A DNA stretch of 64,000 nucleotides, from assembly GCF_003254395.2 (NCBI RefSeq), contig NC_037641.1, forward strand, positions 6,935,001 through 6,999,000. The letters are read 5' to 3'. Below, in pieces: positions 13,001-25,000 of the stretch (positions within the stretch are counted from its first letter, which is position 1; each line of letters begins with the position of its first letter). The position numbers and the translations under genes are program-made. The DNA is from Apis mellifera (Eukaryota > Arthropoda > Insecta > Hymenoptera > Apidae). The notes beneath the pieces were generated by a model that worked only from the letters and a program-made list of their open reading frames with translations, was not told the DNA's origin and did not search any database.

Positions 13001-15879
13001 TCTATTTTATAACAACTGTATGAAAAATATGATTGTTTAAAATATAATCTTGCGAATCGATCGTGTAACACGTTCCTGAAGACATTCTGACCTCTGCTCG
13101 ATTCCACGAAGCCACGTAATGACGTATACATCCATCCATCCACACATGTATGAGTCAAATCCTCAACTTTCCATTCATATGTTGCGGTCACACGTAGAAT
13201 ATTCAACGATGTGATGCGCCACCATACGTGTAATAATGGATAACACATATGGATGATAGAACACGAATAACAGTCTTATTAACGATAATCAGAGGAAATT
13301 GCATAATTGGTATATAAATAGCAAAAGTTATTCCTTTGTCTCGTCTTGGAAAGTAGTTGTCCTTTCTTTTCGAAAATATATCAGTTTCCTCTCTCTCGGA
13401 ATTTTTCTCTTATTATTTATCTGGCGAATCGTTGCCAAAAGAATCTGTTTAAAGCAGAATCGACAAACAACAATTCTCAAAGCTTCGTTCGATTATTCCA
13501 CGACTCTTCTCCATCTTCAACCTCTCGATTTTCTCGAGCCAAGTAGCTCGACCGCAAAGCGGCCACGTTACGCGATTCCCAGCAAATGGAACGCCGATGT
13601 TCCAACTTTCGAACAGCCGAAATCGAGTTCGAACTTTTCTTCGGGGGTTTTGATTCGACAGCCTCGCCAAGGGTTGCTCGGCTATTTTAAGTCGATCTCG
13701 AGCTGCTTGCGGTCGACATTGCTGGCCCGTTCACAAACGGATTATACTCGTTCAAGATTGAGATTTCGAATAAATCCGTTACGATACGTTGTTCGTTCTT
13801 TCAATAATTGATTGATGTTGAAAAAGAGTTGAAATTGTTTCCTGAGAATGTTTATTAAAGTCTAAGTTCTCGATATAATTGAATATCTTATGAGAAAACA
13901 TCCAGTGTTTATGAAGCAGTAACAAAGACATTTCTGTTCTTCCTGTGATAATGCAAGGTTTTCTCTTACTACGTTTATTATTATTATTTATGCTTCGAAT
14001 GATTGAATTATCGAATCTATTATTAATATCATTCAAAAAGATTCGATTATCTATCGATTGAAATAAATATGATACATCTTTCTTTCCTCAACATCATAAT
14101 TATCTTACCTCCTCAAAAAAATATACATTATATCGTTCACAAACGTGCCGATCCTTTTTTTCTTCTTCTTCAAGTACTCTTTTTCAACAACATAATCGAT
14201 ACATCATCCCAATACTCCAGATAAATGTTTCTCGTTTTCCACGAGATCGACGTGTCGGTGTACAAAGAACGGACAAAGAACGAAGGAGAAACGGGGAGGG
14301 GGAGAAGGAAGAAAAATTAACATCCGCGGAGAAGATAACGAGCTTATCAATCGCGTGCCAGACAAACGGCACCAGTCGCGTTTCATTCCTCGATCGGCTC
14401 GCGCGAAAATCGCGTTTCGATTTCCGATTCATTCGCACGTTCTTCGACGTGCGTTCGAGAATCGATGAAAAATTTCCTCGAGAGAATTCCGTCGAGTTAA
14501 TGGTGAGAGGAGAAGCGTGCCTTGTCTTCGATTCGTTCGCGATTTAAAGCTTTTCCTAAAATTTCACGCATTGATTATTCGCTCGAGAAAATTGAGAGAA
14601 AAAAGAAAGAGAGAGAGAAAAATAAAAGAGTCGGGGGGATGAAATATTGTTGAAGAATACCGTTGGAATTGTGGGGAGGAAAAGCCACGAGGAAAAGTTG
14701 TTTTGCAAATTTGTTCAGAGTTGGGGGATTATTGGAGTGGACTGTTGGTGTTTTGGTCGCGATATCTTGCTCTCCGCCTTTTTGTGCATCTTCTGGGAAT
14801 CCTTTCCTTTCCGGGAAATGCATTTTACGGGGAAAGGGACGGGATTGAATGAACTTTTGTGGAATTTTTATCTGTCAAGGACGGGCACGTTCTTCGCGCT
14901 CTATTGGAAAACTTGTGTGTTCGTGTCCGTGATCTTTTTTAGGTGTTATAGATTTTATAGAAAAAAATTTCCATTTGGGATCGAGGAAAAGAAAATCTCT
15001 CTTCGACGTGTTATTCTATCGAAAAGAAAGGAAGAAAAAATGAATTAATAGTTTAAGAATAATTTAAATTATTATTTGAGAAAAAATTTAGCTGTTTGTT
15101 TGTACAGACTTGTTATTAATATTTGTCGGGAATTTTTATCTGTAATTTCATTATCGATTTAATCAGCTGAAGATATCGTTGGCTTAGTCATGTTTCTTTT
15201 GTTTTGTGCTCGCATTCTTTAGGTTTAAGATGTTACAGTGCAATTTATTAGGAATAAATATAATTAGAATTGGAAATCAAGTTCGAAACGAGAGCTTGGA
15301 ATTTTTTTCAGCTTCGCGATTCAATTGAAAATAATTAAAGCTCGTGTCGATGAAAAAAGGAACGAGATATTTCGATATCTTTATTACATATTTTACAACT
15401 CGTTGATTTTATTCAAATCTAATTAACAATGTTCTACTTAATAATTTTTTTTTATATATCTCTGTCGTGCACGCCGCAAAAAAATTTTCCACTCGCGAAA
15501 CTAGTTCAATTGTGCACCGAGTAAATAAACTCTTTCTTTCTTTTCTCTTTTCCTATATCTACTCGTTACATAATTGTTATAAATAAATCTCGCGTATCAA
15601 TATATAATATAAAATGCAAAATTAATTTTGTCCAATCACACATTTTTAATAATTACAAAGATATGAATCGTTGATTTCTAAATTTCTCAATACCTATTGA
15701 ACAAAAAACTCTTAATATATTTTCACTTTCTTCCATCCATTAATTAAATAATTCCAATACAACAAATAAATAACCCCAATCCAAACAACCTTTCAACTCT
15801 TCCCCCTTGTAAACCTTAACACATCCCCTCTTCTTCTTCAAAATCATCTCCTCCAAAACCTATTCACGTGTCTTCTCCG
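10087..15879. other. Non-coding DNA with CpG-rich islands
   Basis: CpG-rich islands lie around 11100-11480 and 14200-14480 within AT-rich DNA. Frames of 60-170 codons overlap on both strands (for example 13299-13811) but show no domain or convincing splice structure. A TA repeat is at 12070-12090. Confidence 0.5.
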
Positions 15880-16560
15880 CCCTTCTCATGCGCTAGAATT
15901 TTCTAGTAGCAAATAGACGACAAGTGTACTAGGAAAAAAGTTTCCCTTCGAGGAAACGAAGCGCGACATAGAATCTACAAAAAAAAAAGAAGAAGTGTGA
16001 GACAGTTTCGCGAAAGAGGAGAGGGAGAGGGGAGGGATTCGTTGTCGGGACGGAATTTCACGAGCGCAGTTTCTCGTCTCGCAACGAGTTTTTCGTTCGG
16101 CCGGGTTGTGTGACGCCAATGGTGTCGAGACGAGGGGCCGCAGGAAGAACCGAAAATAAAGTAGACAGCCGACGACGAGAAACGCGTATGAATATGCGCC
16201 CGCTCTCTCTGTACGCGCCACGCCAAGCCTCTTCCTCCTCCTGTTGGTCCGGCCTGAGTGGGAAATTTTTAGCTCGTCGCTGGATCCGTGTGCGCGTACA
16301 AATTCTCGCGTTGCAAACCCGACCCCCGAGGCGGAGGTTCGTTGCCGCATCCGTCACCGAACCTCTACCGTCGTGCCTTTATTAATTCGTCTTAATAATA
16401 ATCGCACAGTTGTTCGAGCGTGGATATCCACATCCGTGTCACGCGTTCTCAGACCGTTGTTGTTTCGTCTTCGCGAGGGGAGTACGATTTTTTCGCTGCA
16501 CTTGGTTCCTTTATCTGCTTGTTTGTGGAGAGGTTGCTCTGAAAGGAAGAGAAATTGTTA
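15880..16560. other. CpG-rich island with overlapping open frames, possible promoter
   Basis: Strong local CpG enrichment keeps several frames open on both strands, the longest 154 codons on the minus strand (15886-16350). None resembles a known protein, and overlapping frames on both strands are what base composition alone would give. A regulatory island or unannotated 5' exon is more likely than a protein gene. Confidence 0.35.
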
Positions 16561-17133
16561 GATTGGCTGGTTGGAATTAAGTAAGCTGCGGTTTGGCCGA
16601 GTTGAGATTTTATTTTCTTGGGATAATTGGAGGTTTCTTCGTGATTCTCCTCAAATTTTTCTATCCTCTTTCTTGCTTTTGCATTCCTTTTAAAATATGT
16701 CGTCAGTATTTAAGTTTTCTCCAAGTATTACACTCGGTGGTTTTCACTTCTTTGGACGGGTTGCATTCGTTTTCTCTTCTACGTATAAAGTAGAATTATT
16801 TTCCTTTCGTGGATGTGGATTATTTGAACCGTATTTGCGTTTCGTGGAAAGGTTTCGTTCGAGACCTGAAATTTTTCGAAACGGGGGACGCCGCCAATCC
16901 GGCATCGCTTTCTACGGCTCGACACGTGTTCAAAACCATGTGTCACCGGGGCCTCCATAAAAATCACACAGAAGCAGAATTTTGTTAGAACAGGGTCGAT
17001 GGTCGATGGCGCACAGCATACTTTCTTTTTCAAGAACACTTCAGTTTTAGCATGCATTTTTAGCCGTGTTCCGCGCTCTTCTCCTCTTGTTAGGTTTTTA
17101 CGATGGTGTTAGTTGTAATGAAGCATGTGATGC

Positions 17134-17176
17134 CTTTTTTTTTTCTTTTTTCTTTTTTCTTTTTTTTTTTTTTTTT
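17134..17176. repeat. Long T-rich homopolymer tract
   Basis: Nearly uninterrupted T run broken only by single C bases. Confidence 0.8.
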
Positions 17177-17839
17177 ATGCCTATGCGAGAGATGAAATGT
17201 TTTTTAGTATTCTGACGTTATAGCAGTATAAAATGAGACGGGGTTTGCCACGAAGGTTTCACGATTAGGTCTTTCGAGGTTTATGATAATGCAATGTAAT
17301 AATGTAAAAATATTCGTTTTCCTCTTATATTTCTTGAAATTTTTACACGCGATTTTATGAATATTTTATATTCGCGGTTTCTTTCTCTCTCTTTCCTTTT
17401 TCTTTTTTTTTTCTTTTTAAATTTTTGGATTCATAAAGATATTTTTCACGAAATAGTTTACGATACTATTTTCCATCACTTTCCAAGAATGTTCATTCAT
17501 ATTATCGTAGATTTTTTTCAAATTTTCGCTTTCGAACTTTAGCATCGCTAGTAAATACAGATTTTATTTCAAGGATGTAATTTATCTCGTCGCAATGTAA
17601 TCCACGCAAACAAAAATTTTTAAGACCATAAGATATATTTATTTATTTTCAAAACTTCTTAAAATTACTTCCATTCTTTCTTATCTCGCCAAATTTCACA
17701 ACTCTCGATTCTTAAGGGAAAAAATTCCATGAATATTTTAATTTCCATAAACTCTCTCGATTTAAAAAAAACCCTAATCCGATTTCATCCAATTTGATCC
17801 GAAAAATTAATCAAAAAAAATCTCCCGCCGATCTCGACA

Positions 17840-18929
17840 AATTCCCGATCGATTCGATCGCGGCCATTCACAGCATTGTCAAAGCCGCGAGTTATTCTAT
17901 CGGCGAAACGCTCCATTAGCCCACGATAAACGCTATCACGCGTCCCATTTTACGCCGTCCCATACGATCTGACAGCGCCAAGTATTGCCGGCCTACGTCA
18001 CTGCGTGCGTAGTCACGTGACCGGTCGAGTCACTCTTTGGCCCTCAAGAATCGTGAACGATTCAGTTTATCGTGACCCGCGATGCGCTCGCCACCGTGCG
18101 TCCACGTCTCTTGTACCGTTGCCCGTCTCTGGCGAGACCCTTAACCCCCTTTCCAATCCCTCTTTTTTCACGGTTAAGATACAGATTTCGACCTTGATAC
18201 ATCGATCTCGTGAACGTTTTATCGCGGATCGTTTTTATCGGCGGCTTATTAAGCGGCCGTCTAGCGAAGTGTGCCATTTTAACGAGGACAGCCTGTCGTC
18301 GCACGCCTGTCGTCTAGCGCGAGTTTTACTTTTGACACGTTTCCACGCGGATCGTATCCACCGATAATAGTGGTGGTGTTAATTAAAAAATCACGATTAA
18401 AAGTATATAGTTTGTTTCGAAAAGATTACGTGATTTTTTTTATTTTATTTCTATTGCTTTACGAAAGAGAGGAAGAGGAGTGAGGTGAAGACGTGAAATG
18501 GCGTATATACATGCACGATTGATAGTTCCATTGGAGACATGTATACCAGTTTTTGAACGTGTGTCCAGAAGCCGGGCGTGAAAAAAGTGAAAGGGGCATT
18601 TCTCGTGGAGAAATTTTTTATTTCTCTCTGTGATTTTTCTCTCTTTACTCTCCTCGAGTGATTTTTTTTTTTCCCCCTTTATTATTCCCGAAGTACGAAG
18701 TATACGTGATAACGTGTATCGAGGAATTGTACACGTTGGTCGATTTTATCGAGTGGTGTTTGGAAAGTACGAAGGAGAGTCTGAAGTTGAAGGTAATATA
18801 CTGTGTAGCAGTGGTGGGGTGAGTGATGAACGAGACGTGGGACAAAGGTGTGCTCGAAGGTGCGGTGTGAAATGGATACTGGAAGATAGTGGTTGAACGG
18901 ACAAAAGGGAAAAGTTTCGATCCGCGAAA
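17840..18929 (+). promoter_or_regulatory. Candidate distal promoter and 5' UTR of the PDZ-GEF gene
   Basis: This CpG-rich stretch sits directly upstream of the first coding exon and contrasts with the AT-rich DNA on its left. It contains a perfect E-box palindrome GTCACGTGAC at 18012-18021, an ACGTCA half-site around 17994-17999 and an insect-type initiator TCAGTT around 18062. An in-frame TGA at 18894-18896 lies 33 bases before the ATG at 18930, so translation of that frame cannot start further upstream in the same exon. Where transcription begins, and whether the UTR is itself spliced, cannot be decided from sequence alone. Confidence 0.45.
18012..18021. promoter_or_regulatory. E-box palindrome GTCACGTGAC (distal promoter)
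   Basis: A perfect 10-base palindrome centred on CACGTG. GTCACGTGAC is the preferred core for bHLH-zip factors such as USF, MITF/TFEB and Max partners. It lies about 0.9 kb before the distal start codon. The same 10-mer recurs at 28792 before the internal first exon. Confidence 0.5.
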
Positions 18930-19049
18930 ATGTTGAAGCACATGAATCGGACCGGGCGACCTCGGGTCATCGTGAGGAAGAGGAAAGGTCGTTCGTTGTC
19001 CAGAAGTTGGCCTGGAACACCGAGGCCCTTATCGATCGTCTCGAACGAG
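18930..19049 (+). CDS. Gef26: PDZ-GEF distal first coding exon (40 codons)
   Basis: ATG at 18930 follows an in-frame TGA at 18894. It opens a 40-codon basic segment (MLKHMNRTGRPRVIVRKRKG at its start) that ends exactly at a GAG|GTAAAA donor in phase 0, the phase required by the exon at 26077. A longer overlapping frame that starts at 18893 reaches the same donor in phase 1 and would hit a TGA inside the 26077 exon, so I prefer this frame. The peptide is rich in Arg, Lys, Ser and Pro and matches no domain I recognise. It would be an isoform-specific N-terminus without the extra nucleotide-binding domain. The exon call rests on phase agreement, the donor and the upstream CpG-rich DNA; no homology supports it. 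Confidence 0.5.
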
Positions 19050-22000
19050 GTAAAAACATTGGTTTTAATATTTAATTATCGGCTAATAATTAAATAAGCA
19101 CATTTTTTTGGCGCTCGTCGACGCTGTTGCTTGTTTAGCAAGCAAATTTTAAAGTTAAATTTTATTTTATTTTACCCATGAATGCACACTAATGTTACAA
19201 AGGTTTGTTTAATTTTATACTCGTTATTGAAAAAAATACTATTTATATTCGTATCGTAATCGACGCATTCTTTAAAAAGTTAATAAAGAAATGAATGAAT
19301 GATCTCGACGAAGAAAAATATAATAATTCCTATAATAATTCCTTTTTTTTCTTTTCTTTTGAATAGAATAATTTTGAATTGATCAACGTGTGTGAAAAGT
19401 ATATTTTCTTCTTGCATAAGTATACAACATTAGAATTATGGACTCGTCACGTGTCCTAAATATAATATTATAATTAGAGAGCTAGGCAGAAATTAAATAT
19501 ACGTTCTCGAATCTTTGAATATTAATTTTAAACATATTCAAATAAATATTGATTAATTAATCATTCCTATATAATATGTGAAAAATTTATATCAAAAGAT
19601 AATTTCGTTAAAAGCATTCGTTGTGTTAATCTTTAAAAGTTTTTAAAAAATCTCTCATTTTATCTTGGCAATTCTAGAAACGTCATTGAATCGCAATTGA
19701 CATTCGTACATGACACAGATCGCCTCACAATGTTCTCGATCGAAGAATTAAGAAGAAATCACGACAATTATCTATCCTCTTGTTCTATCTATCCTCGATA
19801 GATTGATGTTGAGAAGTCACGATATCTTAACAAACCGTGTCGTTTCGCAATCGAGCATACGATTATATTAGAGAAGATGTCTCTCGTTCGTTCTCGAAAG
19901 AGAAAGAGAACGAGATCGAATCTGGTATATAAAGTGCATTTTACACACGAGGCGGATATATTTCGTGGAATTATTTACATCGAAATTTAACGGTCACGCG
20001 TTCGTGGCATGAATCGAGCACGGTAAACTTCATGGAACCTGCTTGAATTTTTATGTTGGTAAATAGAGTTGGATGTGTTACAAATTGTGTCAAGAGGCAG
20101 AAGGAAGTTGTTGGTGATTTAACGTTGAATTTATCGTGTGTTTATAACTCGAGTGAATGTGAATCGAGAGAATGGATGGGACGCGTGGATAGGATTCTTT
20201 TGATCGTTTTTGATGGCGAGGGGGGATTTGTTATTTTTGTTTAAGCGATGATTAAGCAATTTTCGTGGAAAAAAAAATTATATTGGCTCGCGGGAGTAAT
20301 AGAACGATTTAGTGAAACTTTAAAATAGTAAAATATATATACATTTGATGTTACATTTGATAGCAATGTTGTAACTATATAAAAATATCAAGATTGTGTA
20401 CGTAAAATTTGAAGTGAATTTTATAAAAGGATGTGGAAATTAAATAGTAATATACATAAATTTAGAAATTTGGAAAGATAGATTTTTTTAGTTATTGAAG
20501 AAAGGATATTCAGAATTATAGAAATTAATCATTTTCATTGTACGGTTCCGTATTGTAAATATATTATCATTATACAATTTATTTATAGCTCCTAGTTTTC
20601 CAATTGATGTAAAAATACATTAATCGATTGCAACTTTTTTCTTGTAAACACAAACAAAATTCTGATAAGAATTAAATTCCCTTTGCGCTATTAAATAACT
20701 GTTTTTCCAATCACGATCGTAATCTTAATATAACAATTTTTCCACGCTCAAAGAGAATTTTAATTTTCGTCGTAATTTTATTATAATAATTATCAGAATC
20801 TCTTTAATCAAAGGCAAATCACGTTTCTCCCGTAACGAGTCAACTTTCCGTCAACATTTCTAATTAACAGACTTCCGATAACTTCCCAATTCAGCCTTTC
20901 AACTTTTACTCGATACAATTTTTATTCCAATATCGTTTCAACAAACAAAAAAGAACATCTAATAAAAAGAAGAAGAAGAAGAAAAAAGAATCGACAACTC
21001 CTCGTTTCAACTTGTTGAACAAAATCATTCATTAACCAATAATTATAATCTCTGGAAAGAAAAACTTACGAAAGCTAATAAAACATAAATGATAAACGAC
21101 AAAGATAAATATTGAAAAATATTTTCGAATTCTCCTTTGAGAAAAATAACACGTATATATACATACGACAATTGCACTATCTTTTTCCTTTATCATACTC
21201 CGATTAAATCGTGCTTGAACTATGTCGAAGAAGCCATCGAGAGAGGGTCAACGTGTAATATATTCGACTAATTTAACGCGATGTGATGTTTTTCCATGGA
21301 TGGAAAAGTACGATTGCCCCGATCGAAAGTGAGTGGAGCGGGGTTAAGCGGGGTTTATTGAAAACGAAATGGAAACGGGTTGAGCGCGTCGTATCCCGTT
21401 CAAGGCAGAAAAAACATCGGTTTTATCGCGTCTGCACGCGCGCGTGTATGCGTCCGCCCACGCGGAGCCGAAGGGCCCACGCAGAGCTCGAATATATGTA
21501 TAACGAGGACGGGGCGGAAGATAAAGGGGCAGGAATGTGAGAAGAAGACGCGCCACGTAATTGCCGGAAAGGGGATGAACTTTTCGCACGGAGATCGTGT
21601 TTACCTGAGATCTGTCAGTCGGTTTTTCATTTAGATGAAAAAGATTTGATTACCGCGCCATGAAGCATTGAATAATGCAAAGAGGAGGGAGGAGGAGGAG
21701 GTTACTTTGGAAGGCAGTTGGCTTGAAAATTATGCGACGTGATCGTGATTTTGATGATAATTTCGCGGATGAAAAAGGAATTTTCTATTTTCTCTTACAA
21801 TTACAAAATTGATTTCTGATTAAAATTTTCTAAACGTAATATACGTGGGAACTTTTTCTTTGAATAAATTCATACATATTTGATTTTAGAATATCATACT
21901 TGGTTTCATTGTAAAATGCGTTCCAAATATTGGAAAATATGTTGGAAAATAATGTATAACGCGTTGACAAATGATAAGAAAAGTTGTAAAATATAAACAT

Positions 22001-25000
22001 AAACGTTTTTTAATTTACATTTACACTCGATAAATAAAATTTTTGGATCTTTTATGAAATAGGCTCGACCTCTATCGATAAACTTTTTTTTTCCTTTTTC
22101 GAGATTTCACAAGAGGTTTGATAATGATATTTTGAATATTAATCGCGATATCGAATTATAAATACGATAAGTTATCAGAAGCACGTAAAGATAAACTCAA
22201 TTAGCAAAATCGATAAGCTGAAAAATTCTTGATTTACAAGGTTCAGAAAGATTTGACAATCGAATGATTAATATCGCAGGCGAGGATCAGTTTCGGTGAA
22301 ACTCGTTTTGAAAACTGTTGATCGTTTGATATTGAGTTAAATGAATGGTGGCAGTGGTTGTGAGTACTTTAAAGTACATTTATAATTCGTCGATTAGTGG
22401 GTGGAATTTTCAAATTATGTTACACTTAATGAGATTGCGCCGGTTTCGAATATTCGAGCATTAAGTGAATTACCATTACATTTATAACTGTCGAGTGCAT
22501 CGATTATTGATGGAATAATACGAAGTACTGTTGATACACAATAATAGAATAGATTAGCTTATTCGATATTCTACGCAAATTTTCGTTCTCTTTTTAACAA
22601 ATCTCCTATATCAATACTTATAATTAATTGGTATCGTTATCATTTTACATTTATCTTCCATTTCAACATTAATTTATATAATTGTAATCTTCTTCTCTTT
22701 TCACTCTTTTCTTTTTGCAACTTAAGATAGATTCAGAAAAACTAATTACATTGCTCCAATTCATTTATGAAATTTAAAAAAAAATTATTTATCTCAAGAT
22801 TCTATTTTTCTATCTATTTCATACAATTGAATCTCCAAGTCTTTGCTTTTTAAAGGTAAATCATTAATCGATTCCTTTATTCAATTGTCAAAATCAATTC
22901 TCAATCAGTATCGTTCTATTTTTCTTTTCTTTTGCAAAAAATCATCTCCTTTACCCATTTAACGCACGCACAGGAAAAACTCATCTCAGGTTTGTAGAAC
23001 CGCAAAGGCTCGGTTTACAAGCGAAGCGATACATCACGAAACTGATTTCTCAATGAGCCAATCGTCGTTCGAACATCGTAAACAAATGCGCAAAAGGGAA
23101 ACGAAATAGATCACGCGCCACGCTCTGTTTGCGGATGGCAAATGAGATTTTCGCGAGGCGGAGAGCCACGAATTGTGACGCGTGACGCAAGCAACCGATG
23201 CAGAAAATGTGCACGCGCTTTCTCGTTACGTAATCCACAAATTATAAACAATCGAGTCGAGTCGCAGCGATGTTTGTCATTCCTCGTGAAACGTGGAGAA
23301 ACCTCCTCGTCGACGAGGAGGAGGTTTGGCAATTGTTGTTGCCCGTGACACTGCGAAACGCTCGTTTCATCGGGTCAATGTTTTCGGGCCTCGATGATGA
23401 AATTATTTTGCAACGGTTTACCGATCGATATTTTCCTTCCCAGTTTTTGAAAACTGAAAAATCAAGGTAAATGAATTAGATTGAAAATGATGATTGGTGG
23501 ATGATGGAAAATGTTAATTCATTACACGACGGTTTCATTCCAACGTCGTGATGATTAATTTTATGTGTCGATGAAATAAAATAGTTTAAACATATGTTCA
23601 ATATTCCATTTAATATTGATATTGTTTAGAGAATGCAAATTATTCTGTTCAACGATCATTACAATAAATTATATGTCATCTATGACAACGTTTTATGTCA
23701 ATAGTATTCGAAACTCATAACAGAAATAATTACACGTGAATATTTTTAAATAATGTTCGTGTCAAATTCCTTCAAACGTCTAAATAGCATATTAAAAAAT
23801 ACTTTATTTCGCCTAATAAAATTTTTTTCTCTCGTTCGAGCGGTACGTGTCAAAGAAAATATTATTATACATACGTGAATATTATAATGAATGTATCGCA
23901 CAGCGTAAACTAGCGTGATATAAAAAAGAAGTACATATCGACATTGAAAATATAAATATATGAAAATTGTACGATGCGCTTCATAAATATTCACAAAGAT
24001 TAGCAATTAGATAAATATTCATAAACGCAATAAACATGTTGCACTGTATGTAATTGTTCTGATAATTAAGGGGGGGAAATGAATCCATTCTCTTTTTTTT
24101 TAATCCTTCTTTAGGTGATCGATTAATCTTTATACTTTCACCTTCGTGATTTTCGATGAATATACCTGCAAGATATACCTGTCATTTTAGAAGCAAAAAT
24201 CTGCTCGAAAAAGATCGGTTATAAGGTACTGTTTACCTCGAATAATCGATAATTAACATACATCCCCTATTATCTTGGAAGATATCCTGTATAGGAGTCG
24301 AGATGTTGTTCCAAGCGAAACGAGTTTTTGATATAAATTAAATGATGTAGATTTTCCATGTTAGTTTTAAACATGGCTATGGACGAGTCATTTCGTAACA
24401 GCTATCCAGTTTTCTTCTATATCCGACTTAATTACCAGGTTGAATAATTGATATTACGTTATACATCCTTTTGGGATGTGAACGTGATTTCAAAATTATC
24501 TATAATAATATCCCAGTGCTGGAATATTAAGTACACGTACGAATATTTTTCGAACTCTGTTAAAATTTATATCCGTATTTATACGCGATACAATTAAATA
24601 AAATCATTCAACCAATTCTTCTTTCTTTCTTTTTTTTTTGAAGACGCTGATATCCCGAAAAAAAAGAGGAAAATTTTACCGTAATTTCTGTACACATAGT
24701 GTACTTTCGCGTAATTGGAATCTTTAAAATATTGTAACCAAAAGAAAGTGTTGTAACGTACAAACTTAACTAATCTTTCGAAGGTGTCTTCGAAGAGTTG
24801 TTCAGAATCATTTATTTATTTATTTATTTTTTCCTCTCTTTCCACGTAATCCCTTTAGAGCCATATAATCCATCCATCCGCGTGAAATATCCAATATACA
24901 TAAAAAATATTCACCCATAAAACTTCTGTAAAATAATTTTCCATAACGATTATTACACGTCACAGGAGAAACCAATTAAAAGTTACAAATCACTGGAAAC

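Noticed and set aside
13299..13811. 170-codon + strand open frame
   Set aside because: Mixed Ser/Arg/Phe composition, no domain, no neighbouring exons; starts in AT-rich DNA.
15886..16350. 154-codon minus-strand open frame
   Set aside because: Several frames on both strands are open in the same CpG-rich block; composition explains it, and no homology is seen.
18893..19075. 60-codon + strand frame over the distal first exon
   Set aside because: It reaches the donor at 19050 in phase 1 and would meet a TGA in the next exon; the frame from 18930 is phase-correct.
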